Shown one piece after another: positions 1 to 7,955 of a DNA stretch of 15,190 bases; position 1 is the stretch's first letter, and each line of letters opens with the position of its first letter. The notes below the pieces were generated by a model, which searched no databases, was not told where the DNA came from, and saw only the letters and a program-made list of their open reading frames with translations. This DNA is from an uncultured Muribaculaceae bacterium (GTDB lineage: Bacteria > Bacteroidota > Bacteroidia > Bacteroidales > Muribaculaceae). The stretch spans positions 1 to 15,190 of the forward strand of contig CAKUKR010000058.1 of the NCBI GenBank assembly GCA_934663645.1, written 5' to 3'. The position numbers and the translations under genes are program-made.

Positions 1-839
<839 letters not shown>

Positions 840-884
840 TCATTATAAAACACAATCTGTATTTTTCACCTGTAATATTCCGCG

Positions 885-916
885 CAAAGATAGGGCAAAT
901 GTGCCAACCCCACAAA
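885..916 (-). promoter_or_regulatory. Predicted promoter of nifJ
   Basis: On the minus strand, TATCTTTG at 885-892 fits the Bacteroidota -7 consensus TAnnTTTG, and TTTG at 913-916 lies exactly 20 bases upstream, the usual -33 spacing. Transcription would start near 878, giving a leader of about 50 bases before the nifJ ATG. Seen directly; function is inferred from the known promoter pattern of the phylum. Confidence 0.75.
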
Positions 917-934
917 TCAGAGGTATTATGCGGT

Positions 935-947
935 TGTTAAATTAACA
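935..947. repeat. Perfect inverted repeat upstream of the nifJ promoter
   Basis: TGTTAA and TTAACA flank a single A. The 13-base element lies 18 bases upstream of the predicted nifJ -33 box and between that promoter and the 3' end of the helicase gene. Position and symmetry would suit an activator or repressor site. It is AT-rich and short, so chance is a real alternative. Confidence 0.35.
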
Positions 948-965
948 CTCTTTACCAATAAATCA

Positions 966-2315
966 TCAGTCCCGGAGCGTGGCGAGAGCTATGCTCGCCT
1001 TGACCCTCTTGCCTTTGACCTTGGAGGTGCGGGAGCGTTGCACCACCAACTCCGCCGTTTCCGTCGGCACAGCGACGAGGGCATACCGCTCGGCAACGAA
1101 TATCTTGCCAACATCCGCAGCCGCGAGTCCGCACTCCTTGACCAGGAAGCCGAGAATGTCGCCACGTGACACCTTGTCCTTCTTGCCAGCGCAGAAATAA
1201 ACAGTTGTGGAGGGCGACAGCAAACGGCGCGTCCCGCCTTTCACTTGGTATTCGTCGTCAATGTCGATAAACTCCGCCACACGCTCTTCAGGGCCGAGAA
1301 TGACATAAATGTCGCCCTGCGCAGCCACACGGGCGGTGCGGCCGTTGCGGTGCGCAAAAGTCTCGGCACTCACCGGCTGGTGGTAATGTATGATGCTGCG
1401 CACCTTCTCGATGTCGAGGCCTCGAGCCGCAAGGTCGGTCGCTATCAGCACAGGCGTAGAGCCGTTGTTGAACATCTCCACCCCTTTCTCGCGGTCTATC
1501 TGATCCAGTCCGCCGTGGTAGATGCCGCAAGGCACGCCCTTGCCGTTCAGCCAACGGAATATGCGCACGGCACTCTCGCGGTGGTTGGCGAAAACTATGG
1601 TGCGCCCTATTGAGCCGTCCTCTTCCGCCAGCGAGGATAGCAGCGCGTGGAGGCACTCGAGCTTGTCAGCCAGCCGGGAGGTGACACGGTGTATCGCCAT
1701 GCGGTCGCGCGGCGAGTCGCTGCCGTCAGTGAAATCGAGGCGTAACGGATTGTTCAGGCTGATATAGCCGGGTATTTCCGCTATATCGGTCGCCGATGTC
1801 AGGTAAGTGTGGCTGACATTCTTCAGGCGGCGGCATATTCGCTCCATCTCGTCGGTGAAGCCGAGTTCGAGTGTCTTGTCAAACTCGTCAAGCACAAGTA
1901 TGCGCACCGGGAGGAGGTCGATGTTGCGGCGCACGGCATGGTCGAGCAGCCTTCCGGGGGTTGCGACCACAATGTCGGGAGTTGACGCCAGCGAATTGAT
2001 TTCCTCCTCGACCTTGTGGCCGCCATAGAGAGCCGTCACCTTGAAGCCCGGCGTAATCTCGCGGGCAATCGAGGCTATCTGCGTGACAAGCTCGCGTCCC
2101 GGGGCGATTATGACCGCCTGCACGCGCCCTGTTGAGGGGCGCAGCAGTTTCAGCACGGGTAGTAGGAATGCAAGCGTCTTGCCGCTGCCCGTAGGCGACA
2201 GCAGCACAATATCGTTATTTGAGGTCGCCGCCTCCATCATCTTACGCTGCATCTCGTTGACAGACTCGATGCCGAGCCGCGAAGACACAAGGGGCAGAAA
2301 TTCTTTTTCTCGCAT
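966..2315 (-). CDS. DbpA-like DEAD-box ATP-dependent RNA helicase with a DEFD box
   Basis: A 449-residue RNA helicase, likely acting on ribosomal RNA during 50S assembly. All superfamily 2 motifs can be seen: motif I SPTGSGKT (40-47), Ia-like APGREL (71-76), Ib TPGR (119-122), II DEFD (143-146), III SAT (174-176), V ATDLAARGLD (292-301) and VI HRNGRTAR (322-329). The C-terminal part, about 370-445, resembles the DbpA RNA-binding domain (TVYFCAGKKDKVSRGDILGF and the VGKIFV and YALVAVP segments), which in E. coli DbpA binds a 23S rRNA hairpin. Motif II has F in place of the usual A, and motif VI differs from HRIGRTGR at two positions; both are conservative for ATP binding. The start codon is ATG with no Shine-Dalgarno. 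recG lies 114 bases upstream on the same strand. The helicase family is certain; the rRNA target is inferred. Confidence 0.9.
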   Translation of the reverse strand: MREKEFLPLVSSRLGIESVNEMQRKMMEAATSNNDIVLLSPTGSGKTLAFLLPVLKLLRPSTGRVQAVIIAPGRELVTQIASIAREITPGFKVTALYGGHKVEEEINSLASTPDIVVATPGRLLDHAVRRNIDLLPVRILVLDEFDKTLELGFTDEMERICRRLKNVSHTYLTSATDIAEIPGYISLNNPLRLDFTDGSDSPRDRMAIHRVTSRLADKLECLHALLSSLAEEDGSIGRTIVFANHRESAVRIFRWLNGKGVPCGIYHGGLDQIDREKGVEMFNNGSTPVLIATDLAARGLDIEKVRSIIHYHQPVSAETFAHRNGRTARVAAQGDIYVILGPEERVAEFIDIDDEYQVKGGTRRLLSPSTTVYFCAGKKDKVSRGDILGFLVKECGLAAADVGKIFVAERYALVAVPTETAELVVQRSRTSKVKGKRVKASIALATLRD

Positions 2316-2346
2316 TGTAGTTGTTTCTTTTGTACGTTATTACTGC

Positions 2347-2394
2347 CGGCACGAGGTGAAAGCCACCCTCCTACCGGTGAAAACAACCGTGCCG
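2347..2394 (-). other. Possible structured RNA in the recG-helicase gap
   Basis: The 114-base gap between recG and the helicase contains a 48-base block that can fold as a three-way junction. The outer arms CGGCACG (2347-2353) and CGTGCCG (2388-2394) are perfect complements. Inside them are a small stem AGGTG/CACC-T (2354-2369, one bulged base) and a second, CGGT/ACCG (2375-2378 with 2386-2389), which would shorten the outer stem by two pairs. There is no T run, so it is not a standard terminator. No -7 promoter box is visible in the gap. It may be a processing or translation-control element, or chance in GC-rich DNA. Confidence 0.3.
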
Positions 2395-2429
2395 CCAATA
2401 CGGTTGCCTGAAAATATGGCAGAGAGTGT

Positions 2430-4565
2430 TCATGAGATGAGCGACCAGTCGATTTTGCCGGAGAAACGTTCTTTCATTTCCTCACGTATCAGAGCCAGCG
2501 ATTCAGCCGAAAGGACAATGCCACAGCTGCAGTCCGCCTCGCCGCTGTCCACGTCGCACAGCGAGGGGTTGCCCTCGAGGACAGCCATGGCGGCATCACG
2601 AGCACGCTGGACAATCTGGCCGTCGGTGGCAAGGTTGGCGACACGCAGGTTGAAGGCAAGCCCGCTCTGCTGCGTCCCCTCGACATCGCCGGGTCCGCGC
2701 ATCTTCATGTCAGCCTCGGAAATCAGGAAACCGTCCGTAGTCTCGGTCATGACATTGAGCCGTTTGCGCGTCTCGGCGGCAATCTTGTATTTCGTCATCA
2801 GCACACAATAGCTTTTGTCGGCGCCGCGCCCTACACGGCCGCGCAGCTGGTGTAGCTGCGACAGCCCGAACCGCTCAGCGTTCTCTATCACCATTACGGT
2901 TGCGTTAGGCACGTTCACGCCTACCTCAATGACCGTCGTAGCGACCATGATACGCGCCTCGCCGCTCACGAACAGGTTCATCTGGTAATCTTTCTCCGCC
3001 GGCTTCATCTGGCCGTGGACGAAGCAGACCTTGTAGCCGGGGAATTTCTCGCGCACATACTCGATGTCGTTGTCAAGGCTTTTGAGCGACAGCTTCTCGT
3101 TTTCGTGAATCAGGGGATAGACCATGTACACCTGCCTCCCCTGCTTAAGCTGGTCGGCGATGAGACGGTCCACGTCTCGGCGGTTCTCGTCATAGCGCAA
3201 TCTAGTGTGCACAGGCTTGCGCCCGGGAGGCAGCTCGTCGATAACCGAGACATCGAGGTCGCCGTAGACAGTCATGGCGAGCGTCCTGGGTATCGGGGTA
3301 GCAGTCATGACAAGCACATGGGGCGGCACAGTGCCCTTGCCCCACATACGCGCACGCTGCGCCACGCCGAACCGGTGCTGCTCGTCGATGACAGCCATGC
3401 CGAGCTTTGAGAACACCACCTTTTCCTCAAGCAGCGCGTGTGTGCCTACCAGCAGGTTGAGCGAGCCGTCACGCAACCCCTCGTCGATCATGCGCCGGGT
3501 CTTGGCGGGCGTGCTGCCCGTGAGCAACGCCACCGTCACCCCTATCTTGCCGCACCACTCCGACAGGCTTTCGTAATGCTGTGTGGCAAGTATTTCCGTG
3601 GGCGCCATAAGCGTGGCCTGAAAGCCGTTGTCAACCGCCATAAGCATCGACATGAAGGCGACAAGCGTCTTGCCGCAGCCCACGTCGCCCTGAACGAGGC
3701 GGTTCATCTGCCTCCCGGTACGCACGTCGGCGCGTATCTCGTGGAGGACGCGCTTCTGAGCTCCCGTAAGAGGAAACGGCAATACACGGTCATAGAAACT
3801 GCGGAATTTCTCGCCGATGCGCGAAAACACATACCCCTTGATGATATGCGACCGCCGCTTGGAATAGCGCAATATGTGCAGCTCCAGATAGAACAGCTCT
3901 TCAAACTTAAGCCGCTCGCGGGCCTGTTGCAGCTGACCGGGCGACGAGGGGAAGTGCATCGACAGTATGGCGTGCTTGAACGGCATGAGACGCAGCCCCT
4001 CGACTATCTCCCGCGGCAATGTCTCCTGCCACTCCGCAAATTGCTTGGAATTGATTGCGTTGCTGATTATGGTCTGGAAAACGCGCTGCGAAAAACCGCG
4101 TTTGCGCAGCGTCTCGGTCATCGGGTATATCCCGCGAAAGCCCTGCGGGGGCTTGGCTGGGTCGTAAGCCTCGACCTCAGGGTGCACCATCGAGTATGCG
4201 CCACGGAAGAAATTGGGTTTGCCGAAGACCACATACTCCACTCCGGGCTGATACATCTCCTTGATAGCCTTGATGCGCGAGAACCATACGACTTCCATCA
4301 TGCTGCGCGAGTCGGTGAAAAGGCCTATGTAACGAGCCTTCGCCCCCTCGCCTTCGGTGCGGAATCGTATGAAATGCCCCTTGACCTGGACTGTCGGCAT
4401 CTCGCCGTCAAACTCCGAAATCGTGTAGAATTTGCTGCGGTCAACGTGCCGGTTCGGGAAATAGCAGACTATGTCGCGCAGACTGTGCACGTCACACTCC
4501 TTGCCGAGCAATTCTGCCCGCTTGTCCCCTACACCCTTGATATACTTTACGTCAAACTGCTGCAT
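2430..4565 (-). CDS. recG: ATP-dependent DNA helicase RecG
   Basis: RecG is the branch-migrating DNA helicase that remodels stalled replication forks and Holliday junctions. The 711-residue product is full length for the family. An N-terminal helix-hairpin segment (IKGVGDKRAELLGKE, about 9-23) precedes the wedge/OB domain (about 60-170). The helicase core follows: Walker A GDVGCGKT (293-300), APTEILATQH (321-330), motif II DEQH (394-397, in DEQHRFG), TATPIPRT (421-428), VATTVIEVGVNVPNA (541-555) and QLRGRVGRG (573-581). The RecG-typical C-terminal stretch MKMRGPGDVEGTQQSGL (620-636) is intact. Start ATG at 4563-4565 matches the usual N-terminus. ispD ends 12 bases upstream, so the two are almost certainly co-transcribed. 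Nothing looks broken. Confidence 0.97.
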   Translation of the reverse strand: MQQFDVKYIKGVGDKRAELLGKECDVHSLRDIVCYFPNRHVDRSKFYTISEFDGEMPTVQVKGHFIRFRTEGEGAKARYIGLFTDSRSMMEVVWFSRIKAIKEMYQPGVEYVVFGKPNFFRGAYSMVHPEVEAYDPAKPPQGFRGIYPMTETLRKRGFSQRVFQTIISNAINSKQFAEWQETLPREIVEGLRLMPFKHAILSMHFPSSPGQLQQARERLKFEELFYLELHILRYSKRRSHIIKGYVFSRIGEKFRSFYDRVLPFPLTGAQKRVLHEIRADVRTGRQMNRLVQGDVGCGKTLVAFMSMLMAVDNGFQATLMAPTEILATQHYESLSEWCGKIGVTVALLTGSTPAKTRRMIDEGLRDGSLNLLVGTHALLEEKVVFSKLGMAVIDEQHRFGVAQRARMWGKGTVPPHVLVMTATPIPRTLAMTVYGDLDVSVIDELPPGRKPVHTRLRYDENRRDVDRLIADQLKQGRQVYMVYPLIHENEKLSLKSLDNDIEYVREKFPGYKVCFVHGQMKPAEKDYQMNLFVSGEARIMVATTVIEVGVNVPNATVMVIENAERFGLSQLHQLRGRVGRGADKSYCVLMTKYKIAAETRKRLNVMTETTDGFLISEADMKMRGPGDVEGTQQSGLAFNLRVANLATDGQIVQRARDAAMAVLEGNPSLCDVDSGEADCSCGIVLSAESLALIREEMKERFSGKIDWSLIS

Positions 4566-4577
4566 ATTCTCGTTTCA

Positions 4578-5333
4578 TCATTTGCCCCTGCGGTTAAGCA
4601 GCATTTCAGCCGTGCCGAAATCAGACGGCGAGGTTATCTTTATATTGTCAACATCGCCGGGGAATATCGAAATGGCGCGGCCGCATGCCTCCACCACGGA
4701 AGCGTCGTCGGTGAACATGTCGCGGCGAAGCTCTGAATAGGCCGACTTCAACAGGCGGGTGTCAAACACCTGAGGTGTCTGGACTGCCATATACCGGCTG
4801 CGGTCAACAGCCTGCGAACTGCCGCCATTGCCAATGACGCGCAACGAGTCGGTCACAGGCACTGCAGCCACACACGCACCCGTCTCCGCGCCACGCTTCC
4901 ACCCTTCGGCTATCATCTCCGCCGTTACCAGCGGCCGCGCACCGTCATGCACAGCCACAAGCCCGTTAACATCATCAGGAATGACCGTCAAGCCGTTCTT
5001 GACAGACTGCCAACGTGTCGCGCCGCCGTCAACCACATCATATTGAAAAGGCATCTCTTCACACAACCGGGACAACCCTTCAGATGCCAGCTCGCGGTAA
5101 TCGGGATGCACCACCACTATGATATGCGTAGCGGCATCGGCTCGCAGGAAAGCTCTTACAGCATATAGGAAAACCATCTGCCCGGCGAGCAGGTGAAACT
5201 GCTTAGGCAGACCGCCGCCGGCACGCCGGCCTGAACCGGCTGCCACAATCACAGCATACGTCTGCGGGGGGACAGCTCCGCAGTGGGCTGCCTCCCCGCT
5301 ATATGTGCCTATGCCATTATTCACACACGACAT
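4578..5333 (-). CDS. ispD: 2-C-methyl-D-erythritol 4-phosphate cytidylyltransferase
   Basis: IspD joins CTP to methylerythritol 4-phosphate, the third step of the non-mevalonate isoprenoid pathway. Family signatures are clear: the nucleotide-binding loop VIVAAGSGRRAGGGLPKQF near the N-terminus, VVVHP, VAVHDGARPLV in the middle, VQTPQVF, and FTDDASVVEACG near the C-terminus. I chose the ATG at 5331-5333 (251 residues); a GTG four codons upstream (5343-5345) is also possible. Either start leaves about 20 extra residues (SCVNNGIGTYSGEAAHC...) before the usual first strand, so the protein is somewhat longer than typical (about 230). Those residues show no motif. It lies 22 bases after fabG and 12 before recG, within the same apparent operon. 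Confidence 0.94.
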   Translation of the reverse strand: MSCVNNGIGTYSGEAAHCGAVPPQTYAVIVAAGSGRRAGGGLPKQFHLLAGQMVFLYAVRAFLRADAATHIIVVVHPDYRELASEGLSRLCEEMPFQYDVVDGGATRWQSVKNGLTVIPDDVNGLVAVHDGARPLVTAEMIAEGWKRGAETGACVAAVPVTDSLRVIGNGGSSQAVDRSRYMAVQTPQVFDTRLLKSAYSELRRDMFTDDASVVEACGRAISIFPGDVDNIKITSPSDFGTAEMLLNRRGK

Positions 5334-5355
5334 AGTTTCTGTCACCGGGATTGGC

Positions 5356-6102
5356 TTACATATTCATGCCGCCGTCAACCTGGATAACCTGGCCGGTTAC
5401 GTATGACGACAGGTCAGAGGCGAGGAACGTTGCGACATTGGCGATGTCCTCCGGCTTTCCGCCGCGACGGAGGGGTATTTTGGCAGCCCACTCCTTGCGC
5501 ACCTCCTCGGGGAGGGCGGCAGTCATGGCAGTCTCGATGAAGCCAGGGGCGATGGCGTTGGCGCGTATCTTGCGCGAGCCGACCTCCTGTGCTATGCTCT
5601 TGGCGAGGGCGATGAGGCCTGCCTTGGACGCTGCATAGTTGGACTGGCCGGCGTTGCCATGCACTCCCACGACAGAGGCCATGTTGATGATCGAGCCGGC
5701 ACGCTGGCGCAGCATTGCCGGGAGGACTGCATGAATGAAGTTGAACGCAGACTTGAGGTTGACATTGATGACAGCGTCCCACTGCGCCTCGGTCATGCGC
5801 ATCATCAGGCCGTCCTTGGTGATGCCAGCATTGTTGACGAGGATGTCAATCTTGCCGAAGTCCTTGAGGATTTCAGCCACTACCTGCTCGGTCTGGCCGA
5901 AGTCGGCAGCGTTTGAGGCATAGCCCTTGCACTCCACCCCGAGTGCGGCTATCTCCTTACGGGTCTCCTCGCCTGCCTCATCTATCACGAGGTCAGTGAA
6001 CGCGATGTTCGCGCCCTCCTGGGCAAACTTGACAGCAATGGCCTTGCCTATGCCACGTGCCGCACCTGTGATGAGTGCGGTCTTTCCTTCCAATAATTTC
6101 AT
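5356..6102 (-). CDS. fabG: 3-oxoacyl-[acyl-carrier-protein] reductase
   Basis: FabG reduces 3-oxoacyl-ACP with NADPH in each round of type II fatty-acid synthesis. The 248-residue product is a classical short-chain dehydrogenase: cofactor loop TGAARGIG (12-19), NNAG (90-93), catalytic Asn115, Ser143, Tyr156 and Lys160 (in SNYAASK), PGF and TAM after it, and the C-terminal VTGQVIQVDGGMNM typical of FabG. Start ATG at 6100-6102. It lies 76 bases after the ketoacyl synthase gene, with its own predicted promoter and a leader hairpin in that gap. Pairing with a KAS III supports a fatty-acid role. Biotin synthesis through BioC also depends on FabG-type reduction of the disguised pimeloyl precursor, so it links to the biotin operon at 8795-12592. 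Whether this is the main housekeeping FabG or one of several cannot be told here. Confidence 0.94.
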   Translation of the reverse strand: MKLLEGKTALITGAARGIGKAIAVKFAQEGANIAFTDLVIDEAGEETRKEIAALGVECKGYASNAADFGQTEQVVAEILKDFGKIDILVNNAGITKDGLMMRMTEAQWDAVINVNLKSAFNFIHAVLPAMLRQRAGSIINMASVVGVHGNAGQSNYAASKAGLIALAKSIAQEVGSRKIRANAIAPGFIETAMTAALPEEVRKEWAAKIPLRRGGKPEDIANVATFLASDLSSYVTGQVIQVDGGMNM

Positions 6103-6124
6103 AACCAGTATAGTTTGTCTTGCG

Positions 6125-6154
6125 GGCAGAAGGCGGCAAAATGCGCCGTCTGCC
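6125..6154 (-). other. Hairpin in the fabG leader
   Basis: On the minus strand GGCAGA (6149-6154) pairs with TCTGCC (6125-6130), and inside it GGC-GC pairs with GC-GCC around an ATTTT loop, with one mismatch and one bulged C. It lies between the predicted fabG transcription start (about 6163) and the ATG at 6102, and would also be present in read-through transcripts from the upstream gene. No T run follows, so it is not a typical terminator; it may stabilise or process the mRNA. Confidence 0.5.
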
Positions 6155-6169
6155 GATGTGTTAAGACTG

Positions 6170-6201
6170 CAAAGTTAATCAAAATTCCACAATGAAGCAA
6201 C
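6170..6201 (-). promoter_or_regulatory. Predicted internal promoter for fabG
   Basis: TAACTTTG (minus strand, 6170-6177) is a full match to the -7 box TAnnTTTG, and GTTG at 6198-6201 lies 20 bases upstream at the -33 position. The -33 end lies inside the 3' end of the ketoacyl synthase gene. The stretch 6170-6185 is identical to 12621-12636 upstream of bioA. It would let fabG, ispD and recG be expressed independently of the TetR gene. Confidence 0.65.
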
Positions 6202-7129
6202 CGCAGGAGTAGCCGCCGCCGAACACAGCGAGCGCGGCACGCTGCCCGGGCTTGAACTCGTCGCGGTGCTGCGCCAGCACCAGCGGCGCGGATGCAGAGC
6301 CGGTGTTGCCGAGCTCCTCAATGTTGTTGATGAAGAAATCCATCTCCTTGCCAAGCTGGTGAGCCACCTGCGCCACGATGCGCTTGTTGGCCTGGTGGCA
6401 GATTATCTTGTCGATGTTGTCCATGGTCAGGCCGGCATTGGCGAGGGCTTTGTTTATGGCGTATATCATGTATCGGCAAGCGTGGATGAACACGTCGCGG
6501 CCGTCGGGCATGGTGATGCCGTCCTCTGCCGGGCGAAGCTTCACTCCGCCAGGGCCGCGGCCTACGTCACCGAGACCCTCGGTGAAAATCTCGTTGACTG
6601 CGACATCGCCGTCGCCGGCCTTCTCACAGGAGAGGAAATAAGCGACCGCGCCGTCGCCCCAGAGGTGTCCGCTCTTCGGGTCAGCCTCGTTGCTGTAGTA
6701 TGTATTGTGCTCGCTGCATACGAGTATCGCCTTTTTCGCCTTGCCTGAAGCGAAATAGCCCTCGACTATCTCGAGGCCGTTGATGAACGACGAGCACGCC
6801 GACGAGGCATACACGGCCTTGGCATGGGCGATGCCGAACTTGCGCTGCACCTCATGCGCCACCGTGGCAACGGAATCATATACACAATAGTGGGCAGCAA
6901 CTATCAGGTCAACATCCTTGACATCATACGGCAGGTGCTTCTGCGCATCCTCAACCGCTGCGATGCCCATGGTGTTGACGTTCTCCCCCTCGGCACATTT
7001 GGAGCGCGTCACGATGCCTGTGCGCTGGCGTATCCAGTCGTCGTCGAGGCCGTTTATGTTCTTGAAATAGTTGTTGTCTATGCGTATGGAGGGCACATAA
7101 TAGCCCATAGCGTTTATATACATTGACAT
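6179..7129 (-). CDS. 3-oxoacyl-ACP synthase III family protein (FabH-like)
   Basis: A 316-residue thiolase-fold condensing enzyme of the KAS III type, which normally starts fatty-acid synthesis by joining acetyl-CoA (or another acyl-CoA) to malonyl-ACP. The catalytic triad is visible: Cys112 in ASSACSSF, His245 in ICHQANKR and Asn275 in ELGNTGSAS. Other family marks are DDDWIRQRTGI (29-39), GDGAVAYF (158-165) and FGGGYSCG (303-310). The cysteine context differs from the housekeeping FabH pattern (usually AACSGF), and the C-terminus has YSCG in place of the usual T-W-G. It may therefore be a paralogue with another acyl preference, so I give no symbol. The TetR gene ends 12 bases upstream and fabG follows, suggesting lipid-responsive control. 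ATG at 7127-7129 chosen; a second in-frame ATG is two codons later. Confidence 0.9.
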   Translation of the reverse strand: MSMYINAMGYYVPSIRIDNNYFKNINGLDDDWIRQRTGIVTRSKCAEGENVNTMGIAAVEDAQKHLPYDVKDVDLIVAAHYCVYDSVATVAHEVQRKFGIAHAKAVYASSACSSFINGLEIVEGYFASGKAKKAILVCSEHNTYYSNEADPKSGHLWGDGAVAYFLSCEKAGDGDVAVNEIFTEGLGDVGRGPGGVKLRPAEDGITMPDGRDVFIHACRYMIYAINKALANAGLTMDNIDKIICHQANKRIVAQVAHQLGKEMDFFINNIEELGNTGSASAPLVLAQHRDEFKPGQRAALAVFGGGYSCGCFIVEF

Positions 7130-7141
7130 TTCTGTTATGCG

Positions 7142-7738
7142 TTAGTTCGGTTGTTCTTTGTGGGTTATGCCGTCGAGTATAAGGCGGCTCAGGCAGTCTA
7201 TCAGACGGTATTTGTCGAGGCCGCGCTCACGCAGCCCGTCCTGAATATATGAAACGTCGAGACCCTGTATCGCCATCGTTATCACCACGGCGGTATCGGG
7301 GATGTTCTCTACATGAAACACTCCCTGCTCCGCCCCCTCGCGCAGTATTGTGCACAGGAAGCGTATTTCGCGGTTTGTCACGAGCTTGCGGGCGCGGTCT
7401 ACCTTGCGCACGTCGCGGAAGAAGCCGGCTCGCAGCGTGCCGTTGCGGCGCACTATCTCCTTCATCGCCTCAAAGCGGCAAGCCACATACTCGCGCAGCT
7501 TCTGCTCGGGCGACTCGTCGCGGTGCACTATCGTCTTAAGCTTCTCGAGCAGCTGACCTGTCTCGCTCTCTATGACTGCGTTGTATATCTCGCGTTTGCT
7601 CTTGAAATATGTGTATATGGTGCGGCGTCCCTTGTCGGACGCATTGGCAATGTCGTTCATGGTGGTATTCTCCACGCCCTTGTGGGCGAAGAGCTGCCGT
7701 GCCACTTCTATCAGTTTGTCGCGCGTCTTTCTTACCAT
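7142..7738 (-). CDS. TetR/AcrR-family transcriptional regulator
   Basis: A 198-residue one-component regulator. The N-terminal DNA-binding domain is typical: RDKLIEVARQLFAHKGVENTT (6-26), then the helix-turn-helix TTMNDIANASDKGRRTIYTYF (about 25-45) with the usual YxYFxSK ending. The C-terminal helical region (about 60-190) would bind a ligand and dimerise; its sequence does not reveal the ligand. I chose ATG at 7736-7738, which begins MVRKTRDK just before the first helix. A TTG 22 codons upstream is in frame but overlaps the predicted -7 box, so it is unlikely. As the first gene before a ketoacyl synthase and fabG, it probably responds to an acyl-CoA or acyl-ACP and controls this operon, including itself. 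That role is inference from context. Confidence 0.88.
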   Translation of the reverse strand: MVRKTRDKLIEVARQLFAHKGVENTTMNDIANASDKGRRTIYTYFKSKREIYNAVIESETGQLLEKLKTIVHRDESPEQKLREYVACRFEAMKEIVRRNGTLRAGFFRDVRKVDRARKLVTNREIRFLCTILREGAEQGVFHVENIPDTAVVITMAIQGLDVSYIQDGLRERGLDKYRLIDCLSRLILDGITHKEQPN

Positions 7739-7801
7739 AGTCTTACAAGGATACGGAAAGGGAGCCCGGCTTGCGGACTGCACACTTTCGCCGTTTGTGC
7801 G

Positions 7802-7834
7802 CAAAATTACAAATTATTTCCCATACCGCTGCAA
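7802..7834 (-). promoter_or_regulatory. Predicted promoter of the TetR operon
   Basis: TAATTTTG on the minus strand at 7802-7809 is a full -7 match. A TTG at 7832-7834 (in CTTGCA) is the only -33 candidate, at 22 bases, slightly longer than the usual 19-21. The leader to the ATG at 7738 would be about 57 bases. Confidence 0.5.
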
Positions 7835-7854
7835 GATTTTCGGCTAAAATTCAA

Positions 7855-7876
7855 CAGCAACCCCCACACATTGCTG
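7855..7876. repeat. Inverted repeat CAGCAA-N10-TTGCTG upstream of the TetR gene
   Basis: Perfect six-base arms at 7855-7860 and 7871-7876 around a C-rich ten-base spacer. ATT and AAT beyond the arms can extend it if a three-base bulge is allowed. It lies 20 bases upstream of the TetR -33 candidate. Possible operator; not proven. Confidence 0.35.
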
Positions 7877-7897
7877 AATATCAGACAACTACAATAG

Positions 7898-7913
7898 GTT
7901 AAATCAATTTAAC
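7898..7913. repeat. Palindrome GTTAAAT-CA-ATTTAAC between TetR and tRNA-fMet
   Basis: Perfect seven-base arms around a two-base centre. It sits between the divergent promoters, 42 bases upstream of the tRNA -33 box and 63 bases upstream of the TetR -33 candidate. Size and symmetry suit a TetR-type operator, though AT-rich palindromes also occur by chance. Confidence 0.4.
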
Positions 7914-7955
7914 GACACCCAAACCAAGATTTAACGGAGGATTTCTCGCCGAAAA

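Noticed and set aside
3438..4736. Plus-strand frame of 432 codons opposite recG and ispD
   Set aside because: It is a shadow of the GC-rich recG sequence. It resembles no family, crosses the recG-ispD junction, and recG is intact on the other strand.
7739..7804. N-terminal extension of the TetR protein from a TTG
   Set aside because: The extra 22 residues have no counterpart in the family and the TTG falls inside the predicted -7 promoter box; the ATG at 7738 starts at the right place before the DNA-binding domain.
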